From positions 1 through 51,223 of the forward strand of contig CAJKLD010000017.1 in NCBI GenBank assembly GCA_905200645.1: 51,223 nucleotides of DNA. Direction: 5' to 3'. Position 1 is the stretch's first letter; every line of letters begins with the position of its first letter. Origin of the DNA: an uncultured Phascolarctobacterium sp. GTDB taxonomy: Bacteria; Bacillota; Negativicutes; Acidaminococcales; Acidaminococcaceae. Position numbers and translations under genes: made by a program. A model generated the notes under the pieces. The model was not told the DNA's origin, did not search any database, and saw only the letters and a program-made list of their open reading frames with translations. Shown here piece by piece: positions 17,009 to 25,001 of the stretch.

Positions 17009-17048
17009 GCTAGAGGCGTTCTATATAATAGAATGCCTCTAGCTTGTT
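17009..17048 (+). terminator. Terminator after etfA
   Basis: GCTAGAGGC-TTCTA and TAGAA-GCCTCTAGC form a long stem at 17009-17043, followed by TTGTT. Confidence 0.75.
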
Positions 17049-17107
17049 AAATAAGCAAATAGATAAAATATTGTTTAAATTTTAAATAATCCTATAGGAG
17101 TTTTACT

Positions 17108-17302
17108 ATGTGGAAGGTATTGTATATCGCTCCAAATGAAGCTCAAGCTCAAAGATTGCAGCAGCTTCTTGCCGACAACGGCTTTTTGGTAAAAGTAAAA
17201 AGCGCTGGCAGTAAGCATAATAAGGCTTTTGAAATTTGCGTACCTGTCTCGGAGGCAGAGGACGCGTATGAGGTTTTGTGTGAAAATAAATTTCAGTGCT
17301 GA
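17108..17302 (+). CDS. DUF2007-like small protein
   Basis: A 64-residue soluble protein, MWKVLYIAPNEAQAQRLQQL..., with a ferredoxin-like alpha-beta pattern: strand, helix of Ala/Gln/Leu, a VKVKS strand, and a C-terminal VPVSEAEDAYEVL helix. This is how the small 'putative signal transducing' DUF2007-type proteins look, and from memory a copy often precedes pyk or pfkA in anaerobic Firmicutes (sometimes misnamed glutamate decarboxylase). ATAGGAG precedes the ATG. The stop is 14 bases before the pyk start, so the two are one unit. Function is unknown; a link to glycolysis is an inference from position. Confidence 0.85.
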   Translation: MWKVLYIAPNEAQAQRLQQLLADNGFLVKVKSAGSKHNKAFEICVPVSEAEDAYEVLCENKFQC

Positions 17303-17316
17303 GGGGGTCGGTTCTG

Positions 17317-19068
17317 ATGAAAAAAACTAAAATAATTTGTACTATGGGTCCTACTACAGATAATGTAGAGCTTTTGCAAAAGATGATGCTTGCCGGTATG
17401 GATTTGGCCCGTTTTAATTTTTCTCATGGAAGCCATGAAGATCACGCTATGCGTTTAAATTTGGTGCGGCAGGCGGCTGCTAGGGCTGGCAAAATAATCG
17501 CAACTATTGCCGATACCAAGGGTCCGGAAATGCGTCTAGGGCTTTTCTCTGATAATAAAGTGCTGTTGTCAGAGGGCGATGAGTTTACGCTGACTACGGA
17601 GGAATATTTGGGCGACCGGCATAAAGCTCATGTCAACTATGCCGGATTGCCTGAGGAACTGCAAATTGGCAGTAGTATTTTGTTGGCCGACGGACTACTT
17701 TCTTTAAAGGTTACGGCGATTGATGGCTGTGAAATTCATACGGTAGTAGTCAACGGCGGCGAGCTTAGCTCTCGTAAGCGTGTAGCTTGCCCCGGGGTAG
17801 AATTAAAGCTGCCCTTTTTATCCGAACAGGATAAGAGTGATATTCTCTTTGCAGCGCGTCTGGATATGGATTATGTGGCGGCTTCTTTTGTACAAAAGGC
17901 AGACGACGTAATCGCTATTCGCAAGGTTTTGGAAGCAGAAGGCTATAATATGGGTATCATTTCCAAGATTGAGAACGAAGCAGGCGTAAAAAATATTGAA
18001 GAAATTATTAATGTTTCTGACGGCATTATGGTAGCGCGCGGTGACTTAGGGGTGGAAATTCCTACCGAGGATGTACCTATTGTGCAAAAGGAAATTATTT
18101 CCCGCTGTAATAAGGCAGGTAAACCTGTTATCACCGCAACCCAAATGTTAGAGAGCATGATTAACAGCTATCGTGCAACTCGCGCGGAAGCCAGCGACGT
18201 GGCCAATTCGATTATTGACGGTACAGATGTTATTATGCTCAGCGGCGAAACTGCTTCAGGACAATATCCTTTAGAGGCAGTGCAGACCATGGCGAAAATT
18301 GCTAAGCGCACGGAGGAATCCTTAGATTACATTACTCTATTCCGCAAAAAGGGTATCAGCGAAAGAATTCATTCCACTGATGCAATCAGTCATGCGACAG
18401 TGCAGATTGCACAGGAAATTCGTGCCAATGCTATTTTGACTATTACCGAATCCGGTTTTACGGCGAGAATGATAGCCAAATATAAGCCTTGGTCGCATGT
18501 AGTGGCTGTATCGCGTTTAGAAAAAACCGTTAGAGCTATGCAGCTGTATTGGGGTGTAGAGCCGATTTTAGGGCCATATTCTACAAATACTGATGAGATG
18601 ATAGAGCTGTGCCTGCAATGCGCTCTGCACAGTAAAGCTATCAGTGACGGTTCTTCGGTTGTAATTACGGCAGGTGTGCCTATTGGCACTCCGGGAAGTA
18701 CAAATTTGATTAAGGTGGTAACTGTGGGTAATAAGCTAATCAGCGGCACAGGTATTGGCCGCAAGGCGGTGACCGGCAGACTGTGCGTATGCCGCGATAC
18801 CAGCGATTTTGTCAATAAGCTGCAAAAGGGCGACATATTGGTAGTAGATGTGCTCAATGACGAATATGTTCCGGCTGCTTCCGGTAAAGCAGCTGCTATT
18901 ATTGCGGAAGAGGGAGGATTGACTTCTTCTACTGCTATTGTGGGCATTACCTGTGGCATGCCGGTTATTGTAGGTGCTGCTGGTGCGGTTGACGCTGTGC
19001 CTGACGGTGTTTTGGTAACGGTTGACCCGGTAAGCGGTGATGTTTACGAAGGCGATATTAACATTTAA
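17317..19068 (+). CDS. pyk: Pyruvate kinase with C-terminal PEP-utiliser-like domain
   Basis: Last step of glycolysis: phosphoenolpyruvate plus ADP to pyruvate plus ATP. 583 residues from ATG 17317, with GAGGGGG upstream. MKKTKIICTMGPTTDN, NFSHGSHEDH and ISKIENEAGVKNIEEI (catalytic Lys, metal Glu) are present, as are MVARGDLGVEIP and ITATQMLESMI. The last ~110 residues form the extra C-terminal segment (ECTS) related to the phosphohistidine domain of PEP synthase, as in Bacillus, including TSSTAIVGITCGMPVIVGA where the usual swivel-domain His context is replaced by Thr/Ser-Ala, so it is probably structural. It follows a DUF2007-like gene. Confidence 0.96.
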   Translation: MKKTKIICTMGPTTDNVELLQKMMLAGMDLARFNFSHGSHEDHAMRLNLVRQAAARAGKIIATIADTKGPEMRLGLFSDNKVLLSEGDEFTLTTEEYLGDRHKAHVNYAGLPEELQIGSSILLADGLLSLKVTAIDGCEIHTVVVNGGELSSRKRVACPGVELKLPFLSEQDKSDILFAARLDMDYVAASFVQKADDVIAIRKVLEAEGYNMGIISKIENEAGVKNIEEIINVSDGIMVARGDLGVEIPTEDVPIVQKEIISRCNKAGKPVITATQMLESMINSYRATRAEASDVANSIIDGTDVIMLSGETASGQYPLEAVQTMAKIAKRTEESLDYITLFRKKGISERIHSTDAISHATVQIAQEIRANAILTITESGFTARMIAKYKPWSHVVAVSRLEKTVRAMQLYWGVEPILGPYSTNTDEMIELCLQCALHSKAISDGSSVVITAGVPIGTPGSTNLIKVVTVGNKLISGTGIGRKAVTGRLCVCRDTSDFVNKLQKGDILVVDVLNDEYVPAASGKAAAIIAEEGGLTSSTAIVGITCGMPVIVGAAGAVDAVPDGVLVTVDPVSGDVYEGDINI

Positions 19069-19095
19069 GCTGTCGTTATATAGAAAGGATGCACT

Positions 19096-20121
19096 ATGGA
19101 AGAAAAAAATACTATAGGTGTGGAAAATTCTATAAGTGCTTCTAAATTTTCAGCGGATAAAGAAATTGTTTTGCTGACCTGTTTGGCGGTGCGCCAAGGC
19201 AGAGAGGAAAAAGCTAAGCAAGGCTTTACGATTTTGCTCAAGAGCTTGCAGGGTGCGGCAGATAATGACACCAAAATTTTTGCGTTACAACAGGTGGAAA
19301 TCTGCCTGTTGACTGCTGTTAGACGTAAAAATACACAGCTTGCTCAAGGTTGGCTGATAGAAACAGAGCCGTTTTTGCTAGCTTTAATGCAGCAAAAAGA
19401 GCTTATGCAGCAGACATCAGAATTTTTGCTAACTTTAGCTTTTGCCGTTTGCGATAAAAAATTGGCGACTTTACAGCCTATTGTGCAAAAGCTGTTGCGT
19501 GCTTGGGTGCGCAGCAATGGTACGGCAGAATCAACTGCTTATAGCAAGCTGCTTAATGAAATTCTTAGCTTGGCTGCCCGTATGGCGCGCAGAGGTTGGC
19601 AGGAAGAAAAGCATTTTTTGCTGCGGCAGGTGCTTTGGTGTGCTGTATGCTTTCGCAGTTTACTTCAATGGCAGATGCTTTTGTCGCAGTTTGCTCTGCA
19701 TTTTGCGGTTTATGCACGCTGGGATGGTTTTCCCAAGGCTTGTTTTGCTTATCCGGAGCTTGTTTGTTTGTATCTTATACTGATGCGCAGAGCTGCCAGA
19801 GCAGGCTTAGACGAAGAACTGCGAACTGCTTATCTGCAAGCTGCTTTGCGAAATATGCGTGATTTAGCAGCCAATGCTTCTCGCTGCGCTATGCAGGATG
19901 ATATGGAGATTTTCCGGCAATGGTACCAATATTTTTGGCAGCTGGCAGGAGACAATTTGCAGCGCAAAGGTAGACTGCTTTTGCTGTTGCAGCTTGCAAT
20001 AAAATATTGGCTGGGAACGCGTCCCAAAACCGGCAGAAAGCAAGTACGTTTTTTAGAAGACTTGCTTAATCCCAATCTAATTAGCGAACGTTACGAAGCT
20101 TTGCTGCAAAATATAATTTAA
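19096..20121 (+). CDS. Uncharacterised helical protein, 341 aa
   Basis: I do not recognise a family. The protein is almost wholly helical by composition (Leu, Ala, Gln and Arg rich), with no signal peptide, no clear membrane segment and no Cys or His cluster of a metal site. Repeating helix pairs such as EKAKQGFTILLKSLQGAA and AQGWLIETEPFLLALMQQ suggest a TPR- or HEAT-like scaffold, but there is no clean repeat consensus. AGAAAGGATG before the ATG is a reasonable binding site. It lies 27 bases after pyk without a terminator, so it is likely in the same transcript, and 19 bases before the next small gene. It is probably lineage-specific. Confidence 0.75.
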   Translation: MEEKNTIGVENSISASKFSADKEIVLLTCLAVRQGREEKAKQGFTILLKSLQGAADNDTKIFALQQVEICLLTAVRRKNTQLAQGWLIETEPFLLALMQQKELMQQTSEFLLTLAFAVCDKKLATLQPIVQKLLRAWVRSNGTAESTAYSKLLNEILSLAARMARRGWQEEKHFLLRQVLWCAVCFRSLLQWQMLLSQFALHFAVYARWDGFPKACFAYPELVCLYLILMRRAARAGLDEELRTAYLQAALRNMRDLAANASRCAMQDDMEIFRQWYQYFWQLAGDNLQRKGRLLLLLQLAIKYWLGTRPKTGRKQVRFLEDLLNPNLISERYEALLQNII

Positions 20122-20140
20122 AAATAAAGGAAACATTTCC

Positions 20141-20557
20141 ATGGAATATAATCTTATACAGAAAAAAGCAGTGCAGGAATTGCAGGAAAATTGTACAGAA
20201 GAATATTTATGGAAATGTATAGTTGCGTTTCAGAGATATCCTTTCTATACAAGTTCCGGACTGCCATTTACTTATACTTTAAAAATAGGCAGAAGCGGCG
20301 GATATACCAAGGAATTGTTTATTGACCGCCGTGAAAGCAGTAAATCTTTAGCATGGAGTTCAGTGCGTATAGCTTTTGCTAAAGCAATCACAAAGCGGGA
20401 AACAGCATTTGTTCGTCCTAAGGAAATTGCGGATGTTCGAGGAATAAGCTATAGTTATAGCTTGCTTTGGCGTTTTGGTATTATCGCTGTCCCGGAAAAA
20501 GTAGCACGCAAGCTACAAGGCAACAAAGACATAGCTGTGCAAGGAACCTTGTTATAA
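20141..20557 (+). CDS. Conserved hypothetical protein, 138 aa
   Basis: The pattern YTSSGLPFTYTLKIG...KELFIDRRESSKSLAWSSVRIAFAKAI...RPKEIADVRGISYSYSLLWRFGII matches, from memory, a small widespread clostridial family (GLPFTY...FVDRKEKSITRSSV...GASYLYPI-F.RFG). The typical members have a modest basic character and no known catalytic residue. The arrangement of conserved Arg, Lys, Ser and Tyr suggests nucleic-acid or regulatory binding, but this is speculation. AAAGGAAA precedes the ATG. Last gene of the pyk transcript; a bidirectional terminator follows. Confidence 0.75.
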   Translation: MEYNLIQKKAVQELQENCTEEYLWKCIVAFQRYPFYTSSGLPFTYTLKIGRSGGYTKELFIDRRESSKSLAWSSVRIAFAKAITKRETAFVRPKEIADVRGISYSYSLLWRFGIIAVPEKVARKLQGNKDIAVQGTLL

Positions 20558-20572
20558 AATTTTCCCATAAAT

Positions 20573-20616
20573 AAAAATGGCTTTACTCTTTTGATAATCC
20601 AGAGTAAAGCCATTTA
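20573..20616. terminator. Bidirectional terminator
   Basis: AAATGGCTTTACTCT (20575-20589) pairs perfectly with AGAGTAAAGCCATTT (20601-20615). The A-run on the left makes a good T-tail for the leftward BMP gene; the rightward tail is poorer. Confidence 0.85.
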
Positions 20617-20628
20617 GCATTTTATAAA

Positions 20629-21699
20629 TTATTTGCGATGATTTTTAGCGTCTTGGTCGACAAATTCTTGTGTTGCAGGATCAAATTCCATGCCGTTATA
20701 AACGGTATTGATTTTAACCTTGCCTGCCAATACCTGCTGGCGCAGCTTTTCAACCTTGCGGGCAACCTTTTTAGGAACCTGCTTGGAAACAGCGATACGT
20801 ACTACGTCTTCGTTTTCTAAGCCTATCATGCTGATGTTACCGGCTTGGAAATTGCCTGCGGTGAAATCCTTAGCTGCATTATAAATAGCTACGCTGGAAT
20901 CTGCCACTGCGGAACCGATGAAAATAGGAGAAACAGTGGTCCAGTCGATAACGTTGCCGATTTCTTTAACCTTACCGTTAGTTGCGGCAATAGTATCGTT
21001 AACGCCAAAACGGCCGCCGTTCAGCATGGTATAAATTACGTCGCAGCCAGCCTTGATTTCACCTTCGGCAGCTTTAGCGTTGATGGTGTTATCGTCAAGA
21101 TTGCCGGTGAAATGAGTAAAGAATTGCGCTTTTTTATTTGCTCTTTGTAAGCCGTCGTAAAAAGCAGCGCGAGCCTGCAGGCCGGGTTTAGGCCATGCGC
21201 CGGAAATGTGGCCAACCTTATCGGTTTTGGTCATGTAGCCGGCTAAAGCGCCTGCCAGAAAAGCAGATTGCTCTTGGTCTACCTTATAACTGCTTACATT
21301 AGCGCTTTTTACATTACCTTGGATAACAACAAATTTAATTTCCGGAAATTCTTTGCTGATGGTTTCAACAGGAGCATTGCATTGACCGCCGTGAGCAATA
21401 ATCAGCTTGGGACCTTCCTGTGCTAAAAGGAGCAGTTCTTTAGTGAGTACTTCTCTATTAGAGGTTGCAGAAACGTTATAAACACATTTTACGTTATGGG
21501 TGAGTTCGGTGGCGATACGCTTATAACCACGATAACCGGCTTCCATAAAGCCGTTGTCCTTGGCGTTACCGGGCAGCATCACAGAAATTTCTGCTGTGCC
21601 GGAGAAATTTTCCGGAGTTTCAATATCAGAAGCTTCTGCCGGAAGCGTCAATAAAGCGGCTGCAAAAAATGCAGCTAAAAAGTTTTTGTACATTTTCAT
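20629..21699 (-). CDS. BMP/PnrA-family periplasmic substrate-binding protein
   Basis: Solute-binding protein of the basic-membrane-protein family, whose studied members bind nucleosides for ABC uptake. The start is ATG 21699 (356 aa) with GAGGGGG upstream; an in-frame TTG 9 bases earlier is less likely. The signal peptide MKMYKNFLAAFFAAALLTLPAEA ends at an AEA cleavage site with no lipobox cysteine, so the product should be soluble in a periplasm. Family features follow: VMLPGNAKDNGFMEAGYRGY, LIIAHGGQCNAPVETISKEFPEIKFVVIQG, EQSAFLAGALAGYMT, VGHISGAWPKPGLQARAAFYDG and GCDVIYTMLNG. No permease or ATPase gene lies beside it, so it is an orphan. Confidence 0.9.
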   Translation of the reverse strand: MKMYKNFLAAFFAAALLTLPAEASDIETPENFSGTAEISVMLPGNAKDNGFMEAGYRGYKRIATELTHNVKCVYNVSATSNREVLTKELLLLAQEGPKLIIAHGGQCNAPVETISKEFPEIKFVVIQGNVKSANVSSYKVDQEQSAFLAGALAGYMTKTDKVGHISGAWPKPGLQARAAFYDGLQRANKKAQFFTHFTGNLDDNTINAKAAEGEIKAGCDVIYTMLNGGRFGVNDTIAATNGKVKEIGNVIDWTTVSPIFIGSAVADSSVAIYNAAKDFTAGNFQAGNISMIGLENEDVVRIAVSKQVPKKVARKVEKLRQQVLAGKVKINTVYNGMEFDPATQEFVDQDAKNHRK

Positions 21700-21734
21700 G
21701 GTAAACAACCCCCTCAGGTTTGTGATGTTGATTT

Positions 21735-21743
21735 ATTATATCA
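21735..21743 (-). promoter_or_regulatory. Extended -10 promoter of the BMP gene
   Basis: On the minus strand TGATATAAT is a perfect extended -10; no clear -35 at 17 bases. Confidence 0.5.
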
Positions 21744-21808
21744 TATTTTGCTGTGGAGCTACCATAAATTTTGTAAAAACCTACGGTATTTTTTTCGTAA
21801 AAAATCTA

Positions 21809-21837
21809 TTGACAAACTTGGCATATCTCATTATAAT
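21809..21837 (+). promoter_or_regulatory. Consensus promoter of tRNA-Asn
   Basis: TTGACA (21809-21814), exactly 17 bases, TATAAT (21832-21837): full consensus, as usual for stable RNA. Confidence 0.9.
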
Positions 21838-21867
21838 AAACTCTGTTGATTAAATAACATAGCTTAT

Positions 21868-21943
21868 TCCCCGATAGTTCAGCCGGTAGAACACCTGACT
21901 GTTAATCAGGGCGTCGTAGGTTCGAGTCCTACTCGGGGAGCCA
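21868..21943 (+). tRNA. tRNA-Asn (anticodon GTT), CCA encoded
   Basis: Acceptor arms TCCCCGA (21868-21874) and TCGGGGA (21933-21939) pair, then discriminator G and encoded CCA. The anticodon stem CCTGA/TCAGG closes the loop CTGTTAA with GTT at 21901-21903. TTCGAGTC is the T-loop. It reads AAC/AAU codons. A single-gene transcript with its own consensus promoter and terminator. Confidence 0.97.
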
Positions 21944-21953
21944 TAAAATTTTC

Positions 21954-21980
21954 GCTGTAGCTTAGGCTACAGCTTTTTTT
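21954..21980 (+). terminator. Terminator of tRNA-Asn
   Basis: GCTGTAGC (21954-21961) pairs with GCTACAGC (21966-21973), followed by seven Ts. Confidence 0.9.
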
Positions 21981-22047
21981 GTTTATATCAGGTTCGTTGA
22001 TAATCTTCATAACATAGTGGTGACTTAGCTGCGTAAAAATAAAACCT

Positions 22048-22078
22048 TGTCGCCAAAAAATTTAATCTATGCTATAAT
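22048..22078 (+). promoter_or_regulatory. Promoter of the crotonase-family gene
   Basis: TATAAT (22073-22078) with TGC before it is an extended -10; a weak -35 TTGTCG lies 19 bases upstream. This lies inside an upstream extension of the reading frame, which supports the later ATG at 22116. Confidence 0.6.
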
Positions 22079-22115
22079 TAAAGCACCAAACAATATTGTG
22101 AAGGAGTTGTTTTCT

Positions 22116-22892
22116 ATGGAAGAAGCTGTATTATACGCAGTAGAAAACGGTATTGCCACTATTACTATGAATAGACCTAAGAGCCTGAATTCTATGAATG
22201 ACGGTTTGATTTTTGGCTTGCATGCTGCTTTAGATAAGGCCGAAGCCGATGCAGCAGTGCGCTGCATTGTGTTAACCGGCGCAGGCAAGGCTTTTTGCGC
22301 AGGCGGCGATTTGAGCTATTTGAACGGCTTGGAAAGCATTGCCGATAAAAAAGATTTTATTGCTAAAGTAGGCGATGTAGCTAAACGTATTACGGTAATT
22401 GCTAAGCCTGTTATTGCATGGGTTAACGGCGTTACCGCCGGTGCCGGTGTAAATTTAATGCTGGCCTGCGATTTAGTATACGCTTCTCATAAAGCGCGCT
22501 TTGGCGAAAGCTTTGCAAAGGTTGCCTTGATTCCAGATTGCGGCGGCTTATATTTCCTGCCCAGAGCTATCGGCCTGCACAAGGCTAAAGAGCTGATGTT
22601 TACAGGAGATTTGATTGACGCGCCGACTGCTGAAAGAATTGGTATGCTTAATGCTGTGGTGGAAGAAGAATTTTTAAAGGATAAGGTTTATGAAATAGCT
22701 GTTCGCTTGGCTGTCAGCTCGCCGCTGGCTATTGGTCTTACCAAAAAATATCTTAATGACACCGCTTTGTCTTTGGACGAAGTTTTGGCATTGGAAGAAA
22801 CTACTCAATCCTTGCTTATGGATACAGAAGATTGCAAGGAAGGTATCGCTGCTTTTTATGAAAAAAGACCGCCTGTTTTTAAAGGTAAATAA
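22116..22892 (+). CDS. Enoyl-CoA hydratase/isomerase family protein (PaaG-like)
   Basis: Crotonase-fold acyl-CoA enzyme of 258 residues. Start at ATG 22116, 7 bases after GAAGGAGTTG; the promoter lies upstream of it. The oxyanion-hole region AFCAGGDLSYL (59-69) is present. The two catalytic glutamates of true enoyl-CoA hydratase are replaced: N113 in AGAGVNLMLACD and F133 in FGESFAK. The segment VALIPDCGGLYFLPRAIG (about 136-153, with D141) is the pattern of PaaG-type isomerases, which keep an Asp at this site. I infer a double-bond isomerase or related activity, not a hydratase. It is a single-gene unit with its own promoter and terminator, and no other acyl-CoA gene adjoins it. Confidence 0.85.
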   Translation: MEEAVLYAVENGIATITMNRPKSLNSMNDGLIFGLHAALDKAEADAAVRCIVLTGAGKAFCAGGDLSYLNGLESIADKKDFIAKVGDVAKRITVIAKPVIAWVNGVTAGAGVNLMLACDLVYASHKARFGESFAKVALIPDCGGLYFLPRAIGLHKAKELMFTGDLIDAPTAERIGMLNAVVEEEFLKDKVYEIAVRLAVSSPLAIGLTKKYLNDTALSLDEVLALEETTQSLLMDTEDCKEGIAAFYEKRPPVFKGK

Positions 22893-22908
22893 TTTAACGT
22901 AATATTTA

Positions 22909-22952
22909 CGGAATCGTCACATTAAAACCTGTGACGGTTCCGTTTTCTTTTT
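22909..22952 (+). terminator. Terminator of the crotonase-family gene
   Basis: CGGAA-CGTCACA and TGTGACG-TTCCG form a stem (22909-22942) followed by TTTTCTTTTT; the end of the T-run overlaps the next -35 hexamer. Confidence 0.85.
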
Positions 22953-22980
22953 GACGAAAGAGTAGAGAATGTTGTATAAT
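22951..22980 (+). promoter_or_regulatory. Promoter of the long rip-to-fni operon
   Basis: -35 TTGACG (22951-22956), 18-base spacer, -10 TATAAT (22975-22980), about 60 bases before the first gene. Confidence 0.8.
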
Positions 22981-23040
22981 TGTACTATTGAGTAAGTAAT
23001 TTTTTATCTATGATTTTATTGTTATATTTTGGAGGGTATA

Positions 23041-23661
23041 ATGCTTGATTTTGCTTCAATGATTTATCGCATACCGGCGCTGCTGTTTGCGATTTCCATT
23101 CATGAATATGCTCACGCTCAATGTGCTGACAGTATGGGTGACCCGACAGCTAGATATATGGGACGTTTGACCTTTAATCCTTTGGCACATTTAGACCCCG
23201 TTGGCGCAATTTTGCTGGTAGTGGCTGGTTTTGGTTGGGCGAAGGGCGTGCCTATTAACGTCAACAATTTTCGCAATCGCCGTGAAGGAATTTTAAAGGT
23301 TTCTTTTGCCGGTCCTGCGGCTAATTTGTTTTTGTGCTTTATAGCTGCCTTTTTGATGGCTTTTATGAACCGCATGGGCATGATGAGCGAGGGCATTTAT
23401 CGCTTTTTGTTTTGGCTGCAGCTGTATAATGTGTGGTTTGCTTTCTTCAATTTAATTCCCGTGCCGCCCTTGGATGGCTCGCGTATTGTCAGCGAGCTGC
23501 TGCCTGCCAAGCAATCCTGGCAGTTTAACGACATCGTAGACCGCTATGGTTTTTATATTTTGATTGCTTTAGTGTTTAGCGGTATCACCGGCATGATTAT
23601 CAATCCTTTGGCTAATGGGTATTTGTTCATTATTCAGCGGATTTTGTCCATTGTTTTCTAA
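23041..23661 (+). CDS. Site-2-protease family (M50) membrane metallopeptidase
   Basis: Intramembrane zinc protease homologue of 206 residues. HEYAH at 21-25 holds two zinc His and the catalytic Glu; the third ligand lies in NLIPVPPLDGSRI. Several hydrophobic helices surround both motifs. It lacks the PDZ domains of RseP, so it belongs to the compact YwhC/FpvI-like group whose substrates are unknown. Start ATG 23041, 6 bases after GGAGGG. First gene of a nine-gene unit; scpA starts 8 bases after its stop, the usual arrangement in anaerobic Firmicutes. Confidence 0.93.
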   Translation: MLDFASMIYRIPALLFAISIHEYAHAQCADSMGDPTARYMGRLTFNPLAHLDPVGAILLVVAGFGWAKGVPINVNNFRNRREGILKVSFAGPAANLFLCFIAAFLMAFMNRMGMMSEGIYRFLFWLQLYNVWFAFFNLIPVPPLDGSRIVSELLPAKQSWQFNDIVDRYGFYILIALVFSGITGMIINPLANGYLFIIQRILSIVF

Positions 23662-23669
23662 GGACTGCT

Positions 23670-24392
23670 ATGAGTGATGTATCTTTAAAGCTAAATGCCT
23701 ATGAAGGTCCGCTTGACCTTTTAATGCACTTAATTGAAAGCAATAAAATAGATATTTACGATATACCGATTGTGGAAATTACCGAGCAATATATCGGCTA
23801 CCTGCGCAATATGCAGGAGTTTGATATGGAGCTGGCCAGCGAATTTTTGGTACTGGCGGCTACGCTTTTGCAGATAAAATCGCGTATGCTGTTGCCCAAA
23901 GAAGCCAAAGAGGAAGAGGAGGACGAGGTGGACCCACGTCGGCAGCTGGTAGAAATGCTGGTGGAATATCGGCGGATTAAGTGCGCTGCGCAAAAGCTGC
24001 GTTATTTAAAGGAAGAAGCAGACCGTTATGTGCAGCGCGAGCCTATGTTTGCTAATCTTGTTGAGCGCTATGTGCCCAATTATCCTGTGCGGGAGCTTAT
24101 GAAAGCGTTGGGAACGGTTTTGCGTGATTCCGGTCGGGCGTTGGCTTATATTGAGCCCCAAGCTTTTAGCGTGCAGGAAAAAATGCACGATATTTTAAAA
24201 CGGCTGCAAAATTTTCCGGATGGATTTATGCTTAATGAATTATTCAAATCGGGAAAAGCAGGTGAAAAGGTGGCAGCCTTTTTGGGCGTGCTGGAGCTTT
24301 TAAAAATGGGTGTAATAACCATCAGTCAGCATACGGCATTTGCACCGATTTATATTTTTAGAAAACAGGGGGAAGCAAGCCATGTATCATAA
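23670..24392 (+). CDS. scpA: Segregation and condensation protein A
   Basis: Kleisin subunit that bridges the Smc heads in the bacterial condensin. 240 residues starting MSDVSLKLNAYEGPLDLLMHLIESNKIDIYDIPI, the family's N-terminal signature. A strongly acidic stretch (KEEEEDEVDPRR, about 85-97) is the flexible middle, and the C-terminal winged helix (GEKVAAFLGVLELLKMGVI) binds the Smc cap. Its last 11 bases overlap the start of scpB. Confidence 0.95.
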   Translation: MSDVSLKLNAYEGPLDLLMHLIESNKIDIYDIPIVEITEQYIGYLRNMQEFDMELASEFLVLAATLLQIKSRMLLPKEAKEEEEDEVDPRRQLVEMLVEYRRIKCAAQKLRYLKEEADRYVQREPMFANLVERYVPNYPVRELMKALGTVLRDSGRALAYIEPQAFSVQEKMHDILKRLQNFPDGFMLNELFKSGKAGEKVAAFLGVLELLKMGVITISQHTAFAPIYIFRKQGEASHVS

Positions 24393-24975
24393 CAGAATGG
24401 TAGGAGCGCTGGAAGCGGTGCTGTTCGCTGCCGGTGAGCCTTTAAGCGTGGCAGAAATTGCTGCCTGTTTGCAGCTGGAAAAACCGCAGGTGTGGGAGTT
24501 ATTGACCAGCTTAGAAAGCAGCTACGAAAAGGAAGAGCATGGGTTAATGCTGCGGCAGGTAGGCGAAGGCTATCAGCTGGTAACAAAGCCTATTTTTTAT
24601 AACTGTGTAGGCAATTTGAGCCGTAAAAAGGAAGTAAAGCTTACCAATGCAGCTATGGAAACCTTGGCTATTATTGCCTTTAAGCAGCCGGTGACCCGCG
24701 CTGAAATGGAAGCCATTCGCGGCGTTAAGGTAGACGGAGTTGTCAACACGTTGCTGGATTTAGGCCTAATAGCAGAAGCAGGCCGCAAAAAAGCCTTAGG
24801 CAATCCTATTTTATATGCTACTACGGATAAATTTTTAACGGTATTTGGCATTACTTCCTTAGGCGATTTGCCGCCTCTTGATTTTCAGCCGGAGGATGAA
24901 ACAGAAACCATACAGCAGGTGCTGGCGTTGGAAAATACTGTTGATACAAAAACTGAAGAGGATATTGCTAATTAA
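24382..24975 (+). CDS. scpB: Segregation and condensation protein B
   Basis: Winged-helix dimer that binds ScpA in the Smc complex. 197 residues from ATG 24382, preceded by AGGGGGAAG; an earlier in-frame ATG lies within scpA and lacks a site. The signature LEAVLFAAGEPLSVAEIAACL and the second winged-helix segment TLAIIAFKQPVTRAEMEAIRGVKVDGVVNTLLDLGLIAEAG are clear. The C-terminal tail is acidic, as is usual. Confidence 0.95.
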   Translation: MYHNRMVGALEAVLFAAGEPLSVAEIAACLQLEKPQVWELLTSLESSYEKEEHGLMLRQVGEGYQLVTKPIFYNCVGNLSRKKEVKLTNAAMETLAIIAFKQPVTRAEMEAIRGVKVDGVVNTLLDLGLIAEAGRKKALGNPILYATTDKFLTVFGITSLGDLPPLDFQPEDETETIQQVLALENTVDTKTEEDIAN

Positions 24976-25001
24976 ATTATTAGGATGAAGGAATATATTT
25001 G

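Noticed and set aside
23893..23960. Run of acidic codons in scpA as a possible repeat or frameshift
   Set aside because: The acidic linker is normal for ScpA and the frame stays open with family motifs on both sides.
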